A stretch of DNA of 64,000 nt from Finegoldia magna ATCC 29328. Its GTDB lineage: Bacteria > Bacillota > Clostridia > Tissierellales > Peptoniphilaceae. The stretch spans positions 372,001-436,000 of the forward strand of contig NC_010376.1 of the NCBI RefSeq assembly GCF_000010185.1, read 5' to 3'. This document shows positions 1-9,448 of the stretch, piece by piece. Below the pieces are notes generated by a model. The model was not told the DNA's origin. It searched no databases and saw only the letters and a program-made list of their open reading frames with translations. A program made the position numbers and the translations under genes. Each line of letters starts with the position of its first letter. Positions within the stretch are counted from its first letter, which is position 1.

Positions 1-10
1 GAGGGTTAAT

Positions 11-1192
11 GTGAAAATCGCAATAATGGGGTTTGGAACTGTAGGATGCGGTGTAGAAGAAATTCTATACAAAAAAAGAAAATCCCTAATAAAAAATAAC
101 TTCGACATACAAATAGACAAAATTTTGATAAAAAATACAGATAAACAAAGATTTCCACACCAAAAAGACCTCGTATTTACTGATGATTTTGATGAGGTTT
201 TAAATTCTGATGTGGACACAGTCATTGATGTTACATCGAGCCTTGAAGAAACTCACGAAAGAATTGTGGCGTTGATGAATGCTGGTAAAAATATAGTGAC
301 GGCAAACAAGGCTGTTGTTTCCAAATATTTTGAAGAGTTAAATGAGCTTGCTGTGAAAAACGATGTGTATTTTTCATACGAAGCTTCAGTTGCTGGTGCA
401 ATTCCTGTAATTCATCCTATCATGGAAGAAATATTTTTCAGCGACATGAATAAAATATATGGGATTTTGAATGGAACTTCCAATTATATTTTGTCCAAAA
501 TGGAAACTGAAGGATTATCTTACGATGAAGTTTTGAAAAAAGCACAAGATTTGGGATACGCTGAGGCTGATCCAACTGCGGATGTCGGTGGATTGGATGC
601 TATGAGAAAAATCAGAATCGTCTCCTCGCTTATTTATAATTCTAAGATAAATGAAGAAGATATTTTTACATTTGGAATTTCAAATGTGACAAAAACTGAT
701 TTTGAATTTGCAAAAAACTTGGGATATTCCATCAGACTTCTCGCAAAATGCGCATTAGAAGCTAATAATATAAATATTTCGGTGATTCCTACATTTGTAG
801 CTGATGATTTCTTTGCGAAAACATTCGAAGGAACAAATGCAATCAAAGTGTGGGGAGAAAACTTCAATTCATACGAATTTAAAGGACCAGGAGCGGGCAA
901 ACTTGAAACAGCCGATGCGATTATGAGAGATCTATTGAGAATTCTTGCAAAAAGAGAAATAAAAACTTTCTACGATGCGACAAATTCATTTGAAGTTGAA
1001 AATAATATTAAACACAAATTCTACATCAGAACAACTGAAGTTACAGATGGTTTGAAAAATATAATAGATAGGGAAAAAACATCAGGTGAAAATCATATGA
1101 TAGTTACGAAAAAAGTTAGCTTGGATGAATTGACATCAGCAATCGAAAAATTTGACCAAGTATTCATATCGGAAATTGAGGAAGAAAAATGA
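11..1192 (+). CDS. hom: homoserine dehydrogenase
   Basis: Reduces aspartate semialdehyde to homoserine with NAD(P)H in the aspartate branch to threonine and methionine. The N-terminal Rossmann motif GFGTVGCGVEE lies at residues 7-17, the family signature LNGTSNYIL near 155, and the substrate-binding stretch ADPTADVGGLDA near 187-200. The GTG start is placed by a GAGG Shine-Dalgarno at 1-4. At 393 residues it is a little short for the family; the C-terminal 70 residues would be a reduced ACT-like regulatory domain (inference). The stop overlaps the next start by 4 nt (ATGA), indicating coupling to the thrC-thrB gene. Any promoter is outside the window. Confidence 0.95.
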   Translation: MKIAIMGFGTVGCGVEEILYKKRKSLIKNNFDIQIDKILIKNTDKQRFPHQKDLVFTDDFDEVLNSDVDTVIDVTSSLEETHERIVALMNAGKNIVTANKAVVSKYFEELNELAVKNDVYFSYEASVAGAIPVIHPIMEEIFFSDMNKIYGILNGTSNYILSKMETEGLSYDEVLKKAQDLGYAEADPTADVGGLDAMRKIRIVSSLIYNSKINEEDIFTFGISNVTKTDFEFAKNLGYSIRLLAKCALEANNINISVIPTFVADDFFAKTFEGTNAIKVWGENFNSYEFKGPGAGKLETADAIMRDLLRILAKREIKTFYDATNSFEVENNIKHKFYIRTTEVTDGLKNIIDREKTSGENHMIVTKKVSLDELTSAIEKFDQVFISEIEEEK

Positions 1193-3483
1193 GATATTTA
1201 TCGACAAGAAATTCTAATTTAAAAGTTTCATCACGTGAAGCAATTCTCAAAGGAATATCAGAAGATGGCGGGCTTTACGTGCCAGAATCTTTTCCAAAAT
1301 TTGATATACTAGATCACTTGGATCTTTCGTATACACAACTTTGTCACGCAATCCTATCTCTTTATCTGACAGATTTTGTTAGCGACGAATTACTAGAAAT
1401 AATCGAAAAATCATACGCAAGCTTCGAGCAAGACATCTGCAAAGTAGCTTATCATAAAGATTATTATTTGGAGCTTTACCATGGAAGAACATCTGCATTC
1501 AAAGATTTCGCACTTTGTTTGCTTCCAAATCTTATGATTTATGCGAAAAAATCTTTGGGAATAAATGAAAAGACGTTGATATTGACGGCGACATCTGGAG
1601 ATACAGGAAAAGCTGCTCTCGAAGGATTTTACAACACAGAAAATATCGACATCTTGGTTTTGTATCCGACAGAAGGAGTAAGCTGTATCCAAAAAGCACA
1701 AATGGATACGACATCATCGCTCAACTCAAAAGTAATATCGATTGATGGGAATTTTGATGATGCACAAACGGCGGCCAAGAAGATTTTTAACGACAAAGAT
1801 ATAAAAGAAGAATTGAAAAATCAAAATATTTGTTTGTCATCAGCAAACTCCATTAATATTGGAAGATTGTTGCCGCAAATCGTCTACTACTTCTACGCAT
1901 ACCAAGATTTGGTAAATAACAAAAAAATTTCTGCCGGAGACAAAATATCATTCTGTGTACCTACAGGAAATTTTGGAGATATCTTGGCTGGATACTACGC
2001 AAAAGAAATGGGGCTTCCAATTGAAAAACTCGTCATCGCATCCAATGACAACAACGTGTTGACAGATTTTTTCACGACTGGAACTTACGATGCAAACAGA
2101 GATTTGGTCAAGACAATCTCTCCTTCGATGGATATTTTGGTTTCATCAAATCTTGAAAGATTGATTTACCACAAATCATCAGATGAAATCGTAAAACAAA
2201 AGATGACAGAATTGAATGAGTCGAAAATTTTCACATTTGAAGGAGATTTCCATGAGTTTAAATGTGGATATGCAACTGAAAATGAAACGAGAAATACTAT
2301 CAAGGAAGTTTTCGAAGACGAAGGGTATTTGATAGACACTCACACTGCGGTTGCAAAAAATATTACAGACAAACTTGGCCTCGATAAAACAGTTATATTG
2401 TCGACTGCAAGCCCGTACAAATTCTCTTCCACGGTTTTGAGTGCATTGGGAGAAAATATCTCGTCAGATGAATTTGAAAATATTGATCTTCTATACGAGA
2501 AAACTGGAGCGAAAATTCCTACTGAAATCAAAAAATTACATTCCAAGAAGATAATTCATAAAACAAAAATTACAAAAGATAAAATAGAAGATGAAGTATT
2601 AAAATTTGCAAAGCGAGGCAAGAGAATTTCCGTTCCCGCAACGTCTGCAAACATTGGCCCTGGGTTTGATGCACTTGGGGTTGCGCTGGATTTGGCAAAC
2701 ACATGTGAATTTAAGTTGACAGATGATGAAAATACATTTGAAAAAAATGTAGAATCTAATTTGATATATAAATCATACAAGTATACATTTGATTTTTACG
2801 GAGAAAAAATAGTTCCTGTGGAATTTGACCTCGATACTAATATTCCAATGTCACGAGGACTCGGATCGTCTGCAGCTTGTATCGTAATGGGAATAATGGC
2901 GGCATTTTCAGTCATGGGAAAAAATCCTGACGAAAAAGAAATATTGAAAATAGCAACTCAAATCGAAGGCCATCCCGACAACGTCGCACCAGCGATTTTC
3001 GCAGATGCAGTTGCGTCAATATTAAAAGACGATGAAGTTTTTGTGGAAAAATTTGAAATATCAGACAAATTTAAATTCCTAGCGATAATTTCAGATTTTG
3101 AGCTTTCAACACAAAAAGCAAGAGAAGTACTGCCGGAAAATTATACAAAAAACGATGCGGTGTTCAATATTTCGAGAGTTTCGATGCTAGTATTGTCATT
3201 AATTTCTGGAAATGAGGATAATCTGAAAATCGCACTTGAAGATAAAATTCACGAGCCTTACAGATTACAACTAATTCCTGAAATAGAGAAAATCGACGAA
3301 ATTATCGAAAACTCTGATGCAATCGGACATTATTTGAGTGGAGCAGGCTCAACGATTATGATAATTTTAAAATCAGATGACACTACATCAGAATCAGAAA
3401 TTAGAAATAAACTGAACAAATTATCCAATTCTTATGAAGTTATGCAGCTTGATATCGACAAAAAAGGCGCGTTTATAATTTAA
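1189..3483 (+). CDS. thrC/thrB: fused threonine synthase - homoserine kinase
   Basis: A single 764-residue frame carries two enzymes that are normally separate. Residues about 1-465 are a PLP-dependent threonine synthase (SEDGGLYVPE near 25, PLP lysine in HGRTSAFKDFAL at K105, TATSGDTGKAA near 130). After a charged linker, residues about 478-764 are a GHMP homoserine kinase (SVPATSANIGPGFDALG near 480, ATP loop SRGLGSSAA near 555). The kinase makes O-phosphohomoserine, which the synthase converts to threonine, so the fusion joins consecutive steps in reversed order. There is no internal stop or frameshift at the junction. The gene overlaps hom and ends at a strong terminator. Confidence 0.93.
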   Translation: MRYLSTRNSNLKVSSREAILKGISEDGGLYVPESFPKFDILDHLDLSYTQLCHAILSLYLTDFVSDELLEIIEKSYASFEQDICKVAYHKDYYLELYHGRTSAFKDFALCLLPNLMIYAKKSLGINEKTLILTATSGDTGKAALEGFYNTENIDILVLYPTEGVSCIQKAQMDTTSSLNSKVISIDGNFDDAQTAAKKIFNDKDIKEELKNQNICLSSANSINIGRLLPQIVYYFYAYQDLVNNKKISAGDKISFCVPTGNFGDILAGYYAKEMGLPIEKLVIASNDNNVLTDFFTTGTYDANRDLVKTISPSMDILVSSNLERLIYHKSSDEIVKQKMTELNESKIFTFEGDFHEFKCGYATENETRNTIKEVFEDEGYLIDTHTAVAKNITDKLGLDKTVILSTASPYKFSSTVLSALGENISSDEFENIDLLYEKTGAKIPTEIKKLHSKKIIHKTKITKDKIEDEVLKFAKRGKRISVPATSANIGPGFDALGVALDLANTCEFKLTDDENTFEKNVESNLIYKSYKYTFDFYGEKIVPVEFDLDTNIPMSRGLGSSAACIVMGIMAAFSVMGKNPDEKEILKIATQIEGHPDNVAPAIFADAVASILKDDEVFVEKFEISDKFKFLAIISDFELSTQKAREVLPENYTKNDAVFNISRVSMLVLSLISGNEDNLKIALEDKIHEPYRLQLIPEIEKIDEIIENSDAIGHYLSGAGSTIMIILKSDDTTSESEIRNKLNKLSNSYEVMQLDIDKKGAFII

Positions 3484-3514
3484 AAATTTTAAGAATACAA
3501 AATGAAATATTTTT

Positions 3515-3545
3515 AATACCAGAGATTTATTTCTCTGGTATTTTT
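3515..3545 (+). terminator. intrinsic terminator of hom-thrC/thrB
   Basis: Inverted repeat AATACCAGAGA (3515-3525) with TCTCTGGTATT (3532-3542), six-base loop, followed by T residues. Confidence 0.85.
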
Positions 3546-3570
3546 ATTTGAAAATAATCAATATAATATA

Positions 3571-3599
3571 TTGAAATTAAACACGATTGAGAATATACT
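3571..3599 (+). promoter_or_regulatory. candidate sigma-A promoter of the P-type ATPase
   Basis: TTGAAA at 3571-3576 and TATACT at 3594-3599 with a 17-nt spacer. It would give a very short leader with the GAGGAGGGAG ribosome site at about 3609-3618, leaving no room for a Mg2+-sensing leader. Confidence 0.5.
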
Positions 3600-3619
3600 T
3601 GTGATGTGAGGAGGGAGAT

Positions 3620-6151
3620 ATGGAAAAATTTTGGTCATACGATGTAGATGAAGTACTTAAAACTATAGAAACTTCGAAAAATGGTCTGTCAACTGAACAG
3701 GCAAATGAAAGAATAGAAAAATTGGGGCAAAATTTATTCGAAGAGAAAAAATCATCCTCGAAATTAATGGTTTTTATCAATCAATTCAAAAATCCAATAA
3801 CAATGATATTGATTTTTGCGGCGATTTTGTCGATATTTTTGAAAGATTACTCTGATGGGATTATCATTCTAATAATTATCATGATATCTGCAATATTGAG
3901 CTACAATCACGAAAGTAAAGCGAATGATGCAGTAAAAAAACTTTTGTCAACAGTAAGTGTCACATCAGCAGTGCTAAGAGATGGAAAATTTCAAGAATTG
4001 GATAATTCTAAGCTAACGATTGGAGATATCATATCTGTCAAGACAGGAGACATGATTCCTGCAGATTGTTTGCTTATTGAAGAAAATTCGCTCTCCATGG
4101 ATGAATCCAGCTTAACAGGAGAGACTTTCCCTGTTGAAAAAAATGAGGAGAAATTAGAAGAAAAAACAGCACTTTCACAAAGGAAAAATTCGTTGTGGAT
4201 GGGAACACATGTAATTAGTGGATCGGGAAAAGCTGTAATTGTGAATTTGGCAAAAGATTCAGAATTTGGAAAAATTACGGAGTCTTTGGATGAAACAGAA
4301 ACCGACACAGATTTTGAAAGAGGTATCAAAGATTTTGGTAATTTGATTCTTCAAGTTACAACAATTTTAATCGGCTTGATATTTTTGTTCAACATTATTC
4401 TCAACAAGCCTTTCTTGGAATCATTTATGTTTGCATTGGCATTGTCTGTAGGATTGACACCACAAATGCTACCAGCTATTATCAGCGTAAACTTATCACA
4501 AGGTGCAAAAAGAATGTCAGCGCAAGGAGTTATTGTAAAAAAATTAAACTCCATAGAAAACTTCGGCTCGATGACAGTAATGTGCTCAGATAAAACAGGA
4601 ACCATAACAAAAGGCCAAGTCAAACTTGAATCTGCGATGGATAATACTGGAAAGAAATCTGAAACATTAGTCAAACTAGCAGCCATCAATTCATATTTTC
4701 AAGAAGGATACACGAATCCGATTGATCAAGCGATTTTAGATGAAAATAAGAATGATTTTACAAAATACGAGAAACTTTTCGAAATTCCATATTCTTTTGA
4801 AAACAAATTATTGAGCGTAATTGTAAACACAAATAATGATTTGTCAGATGAAAACATCATGATTACAAAAGGAGCATTGACCAGTGTAATCAATGTTTGT
4901 TCAACATATCAAGATGATAGTGGAAATTCGGGAAATATCGAAGAAATCAAATCTGAAATAATGGATTTGTTCGAGAAGTATTCGAGCCAAGGATACAGAA
5001 TTTTGGGATTAGCGTATAATCACATCGATCAGACAACAGATGCAAGCAAGCAGAAAGCTGAAGATATGATATTTAGAGGACTTCTATTATTCATCGATCC
5101 ATTAAAAGACGATATAAAAGATGTGATTGAGCAAATGAACTCATTGGGAGTTTCATTAAAAATGATAACGGGAGATAATCATTTGATAGCCAAAAATATT
5201 GGAAGCAAAGTGGGATTAAATCCCGATAAAATTCTACTCGGCGAAGATTTGAACTCGTATTCATTGAGTCAATTGAACAAAAAAATCATGGACATAGATA
5301 TTTTTGCAGAAATCAGTCCGAACCAAAAAGAAAAAATAATTTTAGCATATAAACAAGCTGGAGAAATCGTAGGATATATGGGAGACGGGATAAATGATGC
5401 ACCCGCGATAAAACAAGCAGACGTCGGAATATCTGTCGATACAGCAGCAGACACAGCAAAAGATGCGGCATCAATTGTTTTATTGGAAAACAGCTTGAAA
5501 GTTTTGGTATCGGGAATAAAAGAAGGTAGAAGAACATTCATCAACACCTTGAAATACATATTTGTAGCCACAAGCGCAAATTTTGGAAATATGTTTTCAA
5601 TGGCTGGAGCGAGCTTGTTCTTGAAATTCTTACCATTATTACCAAAACAAATTCTACTAACAAATCTATTTACAGATTTTCCATCGCTACAAATCGCATC
5701 AGACTCTGTAGATGAAGATTGGTTGCAAAGCCCTGTAACATGGGATATGAAATTTATAAAAAGATTCATGATAATATTTGGAATAACATCGTCAGTGTTT
5801 GACTATATAACATTTGTTGTATTGTTATTATTGTTCAAAGCCAATGAACAATTCTTCCAAACAGGATGGATGTTGGAATCAGTAATCTCAGCCATGGTAG
5901 TAATGCTAATAGTCAGAACAAAAAGGCCGGTAATTAAAAGCAAGCCTAGCAAAAAACTTATGGTCGCAATAATTTTGGTTGCGGTTTTCTTGATTGCGAT
6001 AATTTACAGTCCAATAAACACATACCTTGGATTGATAGCATTGCCAGTTCAAGCATTATTATCAATGTTAGCAATATCTTTGATTTACGCATTGACAGCA
6101 GAAATATTAAAAAAACAATTCTACAAACACAATTCTTTCTCAAGAAAATAA
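3620..6151 (+). CDS. mgtA: magnesium-type P-type ATPase (MgtA family)
   Basis: Membrane ion pump of the P3B MgtA/MgtB class, predicted to import Mg2+ driven by ATP. The 843-residue length is normal. Visible are the N-terminal cation-ATPase segment, the actuator motif SSLTGETFPVEK (near 165), the phosphorylation motif CSDKTGTITKGQ with Asp near residue 323, the hinge motif GYMGDGINDAPAIKQADVG (near 588), and a C-terminal transmembrane block. The family-typical segment LPLLPKQILLTNLFTDFPS is present near 670. It is a single-gene unit between terminators. Substrate is inferred from family resemblance; another divalent cation cannot be excluded. Confidence 0.88.
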   Translation: MEKFWSYDVDEVLKTIETSKNGLSTEQANERIEKLGQNLFEEKKSSSKLMVFINQFKNPITMILIFAAILSIFLKDYSDGIIILIIIMISAILSYNHESKANDAVKKLLSTVSVTSAVLRDGKFQELDNSKLTIGDIISVKTGDMIPADCLLIEENSLSMDESSLTGETFPVEKNEEKLEEKTALSQRKNSLWMGTHVISGSGKAVIVNLAKDSEFGKITESLDETETDTDFERGIKDFGNLILQVTTILIGLIFLFNIILNKPFLESFMFALALSVGLTPQMLPAIISVNLSQGAKRMSAQGVIVKKLNSIENFGSMTVMCSDKTGTITKGQVKLESAMDNTGKKSETLVKLAAINSYFQEGYTNPIDQAILDENKNDFTKYEKLFEIPYSFENKLLSVIVNTNNDLSDENIMITKGALTSVINVCSTYQDDSGNSGNIEEIKSEIMDLFEKYSSQGYRILGLAYNHIDQTTDASKQKAEDMIFRGLLLFIDPLKDDIKDVIEQMNSLGVSLKMITGDNHLIAKNIGSKVGLNPDKILLGEDLNSYSLSQLNKKIMDIDIFAEISPNQKEKIILAYKQAGEIVGYMGDGINDAPAIKQADVGISVDTAADTAKDAASIVLLENSLKVLVSGIKEGRRTFINTLKYIFVATSANFGNMFSMAGASLFLKFLPLLPKQILLTNLFTDFPSLQIASDSVDEDWLQSPVTWDMKFIKRFMIIFGITSSVFDYITFVVLLLLFKANEQFFQTGWMLESVISAMVVMLIVRTKRPVIKSKPSKKLMVAIILVAVFLIAIIYSPINTYLGLIALPVQALLSMLAISLIYALTAEILKKQFYKHNSFSRK

Positions 6152-6207
6152 AAGTTAATGAGATAAGAGTTTTTTGGTAATAAATTGTTACAAAAAAATT
6201 TAACGGC

Positions 6208-6238
6208 AAAGGATAAGTTTGGTGCTTATCCTTTTGTT
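6208..6238 (+). terminator. intrinsic terminator of mgtA
   Basis: AAAGGATAAG (6208-6217) pairs with CTTATCCTTT (6225-6234), seven-base loop, T-rich tail. The rest of 6152-6385 holds a TATAAT at 6285-6290 with no convincing -35, and the octamer TTGTGGCA twice near 6333 and 6359, a possible regulator site. Confidence 0.7.
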
Positions 6239-6385
6239 GTAAAAATTTAAATCAAAATTGTAGTACAATGTAAATGATAGGTATTATAATTGTGAAAATT
6301 GTAGGGTTTTGCGATGTTAATTTTAGTTTCTTGTGGCAACGGAAGGAATTATTGTATCATTGTGGCATAGAAAGAAGGGATGAAA

Positions 6386-6910
6386 ATGTTGAATGAAAAT
6401 ATTAAATCACTAAGAAAACAAAATGGATTGTCACAAGAACAATTAGCAAATGAAATGCACGTTGTCAGACAGACAGTTTCAAAATGGGAGAGAGGATTGT
6501 CCGTTCCTGATTCGGATTCTTTGATAAAGTTATCGGAAATATTACAAACATCTGTAAGCGTACTATTAGGTGAAAATGTAGAAGAAACAGAACAATCAGA
6601 ATTAGATAAAATATCGGAGAAACTCGAAGAAATTAATATGCAATTTTTCGAAAACAAACAAAAGAAAATCAAGGTTTACAGAAATATATTTATCGTAATT
6701 GATGCATTAATTGTGGTAGTATTCTTAGCCTTGCTTTTTATGAAAAGCAGCTATTTGCAATGGGACACGACAGATTCCAACACAGCAGTAATGAAATTTA
6801 TATTGCAAAGTTTCGAATGGGGATTTGTCAGAATCGCACCACTACTTCTTGTGATTTGCACAATTTGTGCTTATGTTTTTAATAAGAAATTAAAATCGAT
6901 GGTAGTGTGA
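6386..6910 (+). CDS. XRE-family regulator with C-terminal membrane anchor
   Basis: Residues 1-58 are a classic helix-turn-helix XRE domain (IKSLRKQNGLSQEQLANEM then VRQTVSKWERG), followed by a short coiled segment and two hydrophobic helices near 100-120 and 145-168. This is the layout of membrane-tethered XRE regulators. An upstream ATG at 6380 would sit directly on the AAGGG ribosome site; the ATG at 6386 has proper spacing, so it is preferred (174 residues). The gene stands alone, so its targets are unknown. The paired TTGTGGCA repeats upstream are one possible autoregulatory site (inference). Confidence 0.8.
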   Translation: MLNENIKSLRKQNGLSQEQLANEMHVVRQTVSKWERGLSVPDSDSLIKLSEILQTSVSVLLGENVEETEQSELDKISEKLEEINMQFFENKQKKIKVYRNIFIVIDALIVVVFLALLFMKSSYLQWDTTDSNTAVMKFILQSFEWGFVRIAPLLLVICTICAYVFNKKLKSMVV

Positions 6911-6940
6911 TATAATAAAATATTTTGTGAACAAACAGAG

Positions 6941-6966
6941 ACCAAGTAGAGATGCTTGGTTTTTTT
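6941..6966 (+). terminator. intrinsic terminator of the XRE gene
   Basis: ACCAAG (6941-6946) pairs with CTTGGT (6955-6960), eight-base loop, then six T. Confidence 0.75.
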
Positions 6967-7056
6967 ACTTATTTTGTTTTTAAAATTTATATTCTAAAAA
7001 TGGATAACTTTTCTTCCAAAAAGGGTATATATACTACTATGAAAGGGGAATTATTA

Positions 7057-8241
7057 ATGAATTATGAAAAATTATTTTCTTTGATTGATTCAAAGAAGGA
7101 CGATATGTTTAATGACAGAAGATGGCTTCACGAACATCCAGAGCTATCTTATGAAGAAAAGGAAACTAGCGAGTATATTTACAAGCACTACGAAAACAAT
7201 AAAAATGTTAAGGTTGAAAAAAATATTGGAGGATATGGAGTAAAGGTTACGATTGATTCTGGTAAACCAGGAAAGACTGTAGCTTTGAGAGCAGACTTTG
7301 ATGCGCTTCCAATTACAGAAGATACTGGTCTTGACTACGCTTCTAAAAACAAGGGCGTAATGCATGCTTGTGGTCACGATGCACACACTGCATACATGAT
7401 GACATTGGCAGATTGTTTAGTTGAAATGAAAGACGATTTTTCTGGTAAAATTGTAATCATTCACCAACCAGCAGAAGAAATGCCACCAGGAGGATCAAGT
7501 TTTATGATTAAAGATGGCGTTTTGGATGGAGTTGATAATATATTTGGCTGTCACGTTATGAGTCAATTGGATTTTGGAAAAGTTTATTACCACAAGGGTC
7601 CTACACAACAAGCTCGTGCAAAATTCGTTGCCACTGTAAAAGGTACTGGTGGACACGGCGCTGCTCCTCACGAAGCAAATGATGCTATTGTTATTGCAAG
7701 TAATTTGGTTATGAGTCTTCAAACAATTGTTTCTAGAAGATTAAACCCAATGACACCAGGCGTTGTAACTATTGGTTCATTTGATGGTAAAGGTCAATTT
7801 AATATCATCAAAGACTCTGTAACTCTTGAAGGAGATGTTAGATGCATGTCCGATGATGCAAGAGTGCTTATAGAAAAAGAAGTTAGAAATATTTGTGAAG
7901 GATTGGCAAAGGCATATAGTTGTGAAATCGAATTGGATTACAAGAATGATTATCCAGTTTTGATGAATGACGATGAAATGACACAACTTGTAGTTGATGC
8001 TGTAAAAGAAGCCAAAATTCCTGAAGTTGTTGGAGTTGAAGATTGCGGCCCACAAGCACAATCAGAAGACTTTTCATATTATTCACAAAAAATTCCAGCA
8101 AGTTTCTTCTACATTGGTGCGAAACCAGATGGCAAAGCATATCCACATCACCATCCAAAATTCACAATCAATGAAGATTCAATGATTATCGCAGCAAAAG
8201 CTATGGGAGCTGTTGCATTGAAATATTTAAACGAAAAATAA
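7057..8241 (+). CDS. M20-family amidohydrolase / aminoacylase
   Basis: Metallo-amidohydrolase of the M20D group (N-acyl amino acid or hippurate-type hydrolases), which releases an amino acid or amine from an N-acyl substrate. Metal ligands are visible in HACGHDAHT (near 102-110) and the catalytic pair in PAEEMPPGG (near 138); the dimerisation domain follows, and SEDFSYY and HHHPKF near the end complete the site. Upstream in-frame codons from 6952 exist, but the ATG at 7057 has an AAAGGGGAA ribosome site, and the upstream stretch overlaps the previous terminator, giving 394 residues. It lies 15 nt before a permease gene, suggesting uptake and hydrolysis of one substrate. Exact substrate unknown. 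Confidence 0.9.
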   Translation: MNYEKLFSLIDSKKDDMFNDRRWLHEHPELSYEEKETSEYIYKHYENNKNVKVEKNIGGYGVKVTIDSGKPGKTVALRADFDALPITEDTGLDYASKNKGVMHACGHDAHTAYMMTLADCLVEMKDDFSGKIVIIHQPAEEMPPGGSSFMIKDGVLDGVDNIFGCHVMSQLDFGKVYYHKGPTQQARAKFVATVKGTGGHGAAPHEANDAIVIASNLVMSLQTIVSRRLNPMTPGVVTIGSFDGKGQFNIIKDSVTLEGDVRCMSDDARVLIEKEVRNICEGLAKAYSCEIELDYKNDYPVLMNDDEMTQLVVDAVKEAKIPEVVGVEDCGPQAQSEDFSYYSQKIPASFFYIGAKPDGKAYPHHHPKFTINEDSMIIAAKAMGAVALKYLNEK

Positions 8242-8256
8242 ACGGGGGATTTTAAA

Positions 8257-9189
8257 ATGAAAATAATTAAAAAAATTCCTGGTGGAACATTATTAGTGCC
8301 GATGATGATATCGGCATTGATTAATACATTTTTTCCAAATCTTTTCAAAATCGGTGGAGTAACAGAATCGTTCTTCGGCCCATCGAGTTTGGGATTTATA
8401 TTGGGAGCTACGATATTTATATCAGGTTGTACAGTAAAATTAAGCACAATTAAAAGCGTAGTTAAAATTTACGGGCTGTTAATAATCGTAAGAACAGCAG
8501 TAGCCGCATTATTTACAATATTGTTTTTCAAATTTTTCGGAATGAAAGGAATCTTGGGAATAAGTTTGATAGGATTTATTTGTACAATCACATCATTAAA
8601 TCCTTCGCTTTTCTTGGCAATAATGGAAGATTGTGGAGATGAAGTTGACATGTCAGCATTCGGATTCATATCGCTATTTGCAACTCCTGCCATAGCGATG
8701 CTTATTTTCGGAATTTCCCAACCAACAAATGTAGATTACATGTCAATAGTTTCGTTGATAATTCCATTAGTATTGGGAGTTGCAATAGGAAATCTTGACA
8801 AAGATTTGGGCAAATTCATATCAACAGGAATGCCATTTATGATATTCGCACTTGGTTGGTCAGTTGGTAACAGCATCAATCTATTCGAAGCTGTCAAAGC
8901 AGGATTCTCGGGAGTAATAATGGCAGTAATTTATTACATCTTGATATTCTTACCAATGCTATTTGTAGAAAGAAAAGTTTTGAAGAGAGACGGAGTATCC
9001 GCTGGTGGATTGTCAACAATTGCAGGATTGTCAGCAAGTATTCCAATGATAATGGCAGCAAATGATCCTTCATTAACAGTTTATGCACCAAGAGCAGCAG
9101 CCATTGTAACATTCGGCGTAATAATTTCATCATTCGTTTCGCCATTCTTATGCAATAAATTGTACACTGGTGAAAAAAAGAAAAAATAA
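8257..9189 (+). CDS. KdgT-like 2-keto-3-deoxygluconate permease family protein
   Basis: Hydrophobic 310-residue protein with about ten membrane segments and the KdgT family look at both ends (MKIIKKIPGGTLLVPMMISA at the N-terminus, GLSTIAGLSASIPMIMAANDPS near 250). E. coli KdgT is an H+ symporter for 2-keto-3-deoxygluconate. No sugar-acid genes are nearby; instead it follows an M20 amidohydrolase with 15 nt between, so its real substrate may be an acylated amino acid or related carboxylate (inference). The ribosome site is GGGGG with good spacing. Confidence 0.85.
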   Translation: MKIIKKIPGGTLLVPMMISALINTFFPNLFKIGGVTESFFGPSSLGFILGATIFISGCTVKLSTIKSVVKIYGLLIIVRTAVAALFTILFFKFFGMKGILGISLIGFICTITSLNPSLFLAIMEDCGDEVDMSAFGFISLFATPAIAMLIFGISQPTNVDYMSIVSLIIPLVLGVAIGNLDKDLGKFISTGMPFMIFALGWSVGNSINLFEAVKAGFSGVIMAVIYYILIFLPMLFVERKVLKRDGVSAGGLSTIAGLSASIPMIMAANDPSLTVYAPRAAAIVTFGVIISSFVSPFLCNKLYTGEKKKK

Positions 9190-9201
9190 ATAAAATTTAA
9201 G

Positions 9202-9232
9202 CCAATACATTTTGAAAATGTATTGGTTTTTT
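9202..9232 (+). terminator. intrinsic terminator of the amidohydrolase-permease unit
   Basis: CCAATACATTTT (9202-9213) pairs with AAAATGTATTGG (9215-9226), then T residues. Between here and 9355 only a TATAAT near 9281 is visible. Confidence 0.85.
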
Positions 9233-9355
9233 CTTGAGAAAAATTAGCGATAAAATATAAAATAGTCAAATTAGTATGTGATATAATTAAGTTGAAATAT
9301 TACGTAAAAATTTAAAATAAGAATTTCATAAAATAGATTAATGGGAGAGATGAAA

Positions 9356-9448
9356 ATGTCAGTAGTATCAAATGAGAATAACGAATCAGCACAAAGAGCG
9401 GAACTTCACAGAAAAATTTGGGCGTCTCCTTTGAATGCTACAAACTAA
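9356..9448 (+). pseudogene. HsdM N-terminal remnant (type I restriction-modification)
   Basis: A 30-codon frame with a ribosome site (GGGAGAG) and ATG. The segment AQRAELHRKIW is the conserved start of type I modification subunits of the RAELHRxIW class. After the Trp the match ends abruptly and the frame stops. It is therefore a truncated 5' end, fused to unrelated sequence. It is a different HsdM class from the remnant at 11398. Confidence 0.55.

Noticed and set aside
3546..3619. Mg2+ riboswitch or leader upstream of mgtA
   Set aside because: The best promoter leaves a leader of about 14 nt, too short for any Mg2+-sensing element.
5269..5769. Minus-strand open frame of 166 codons inside mgtA
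   Set aside because: Shadow of the P-type ATPase hinge region; no independent coding evidence.
6152..6385. Possible regulatory RNA between mgtA and the XRE gene
   Set aside because: Only an ordinary terminator and promoter-like hexamers are visible; no conserved riboswitch motif.
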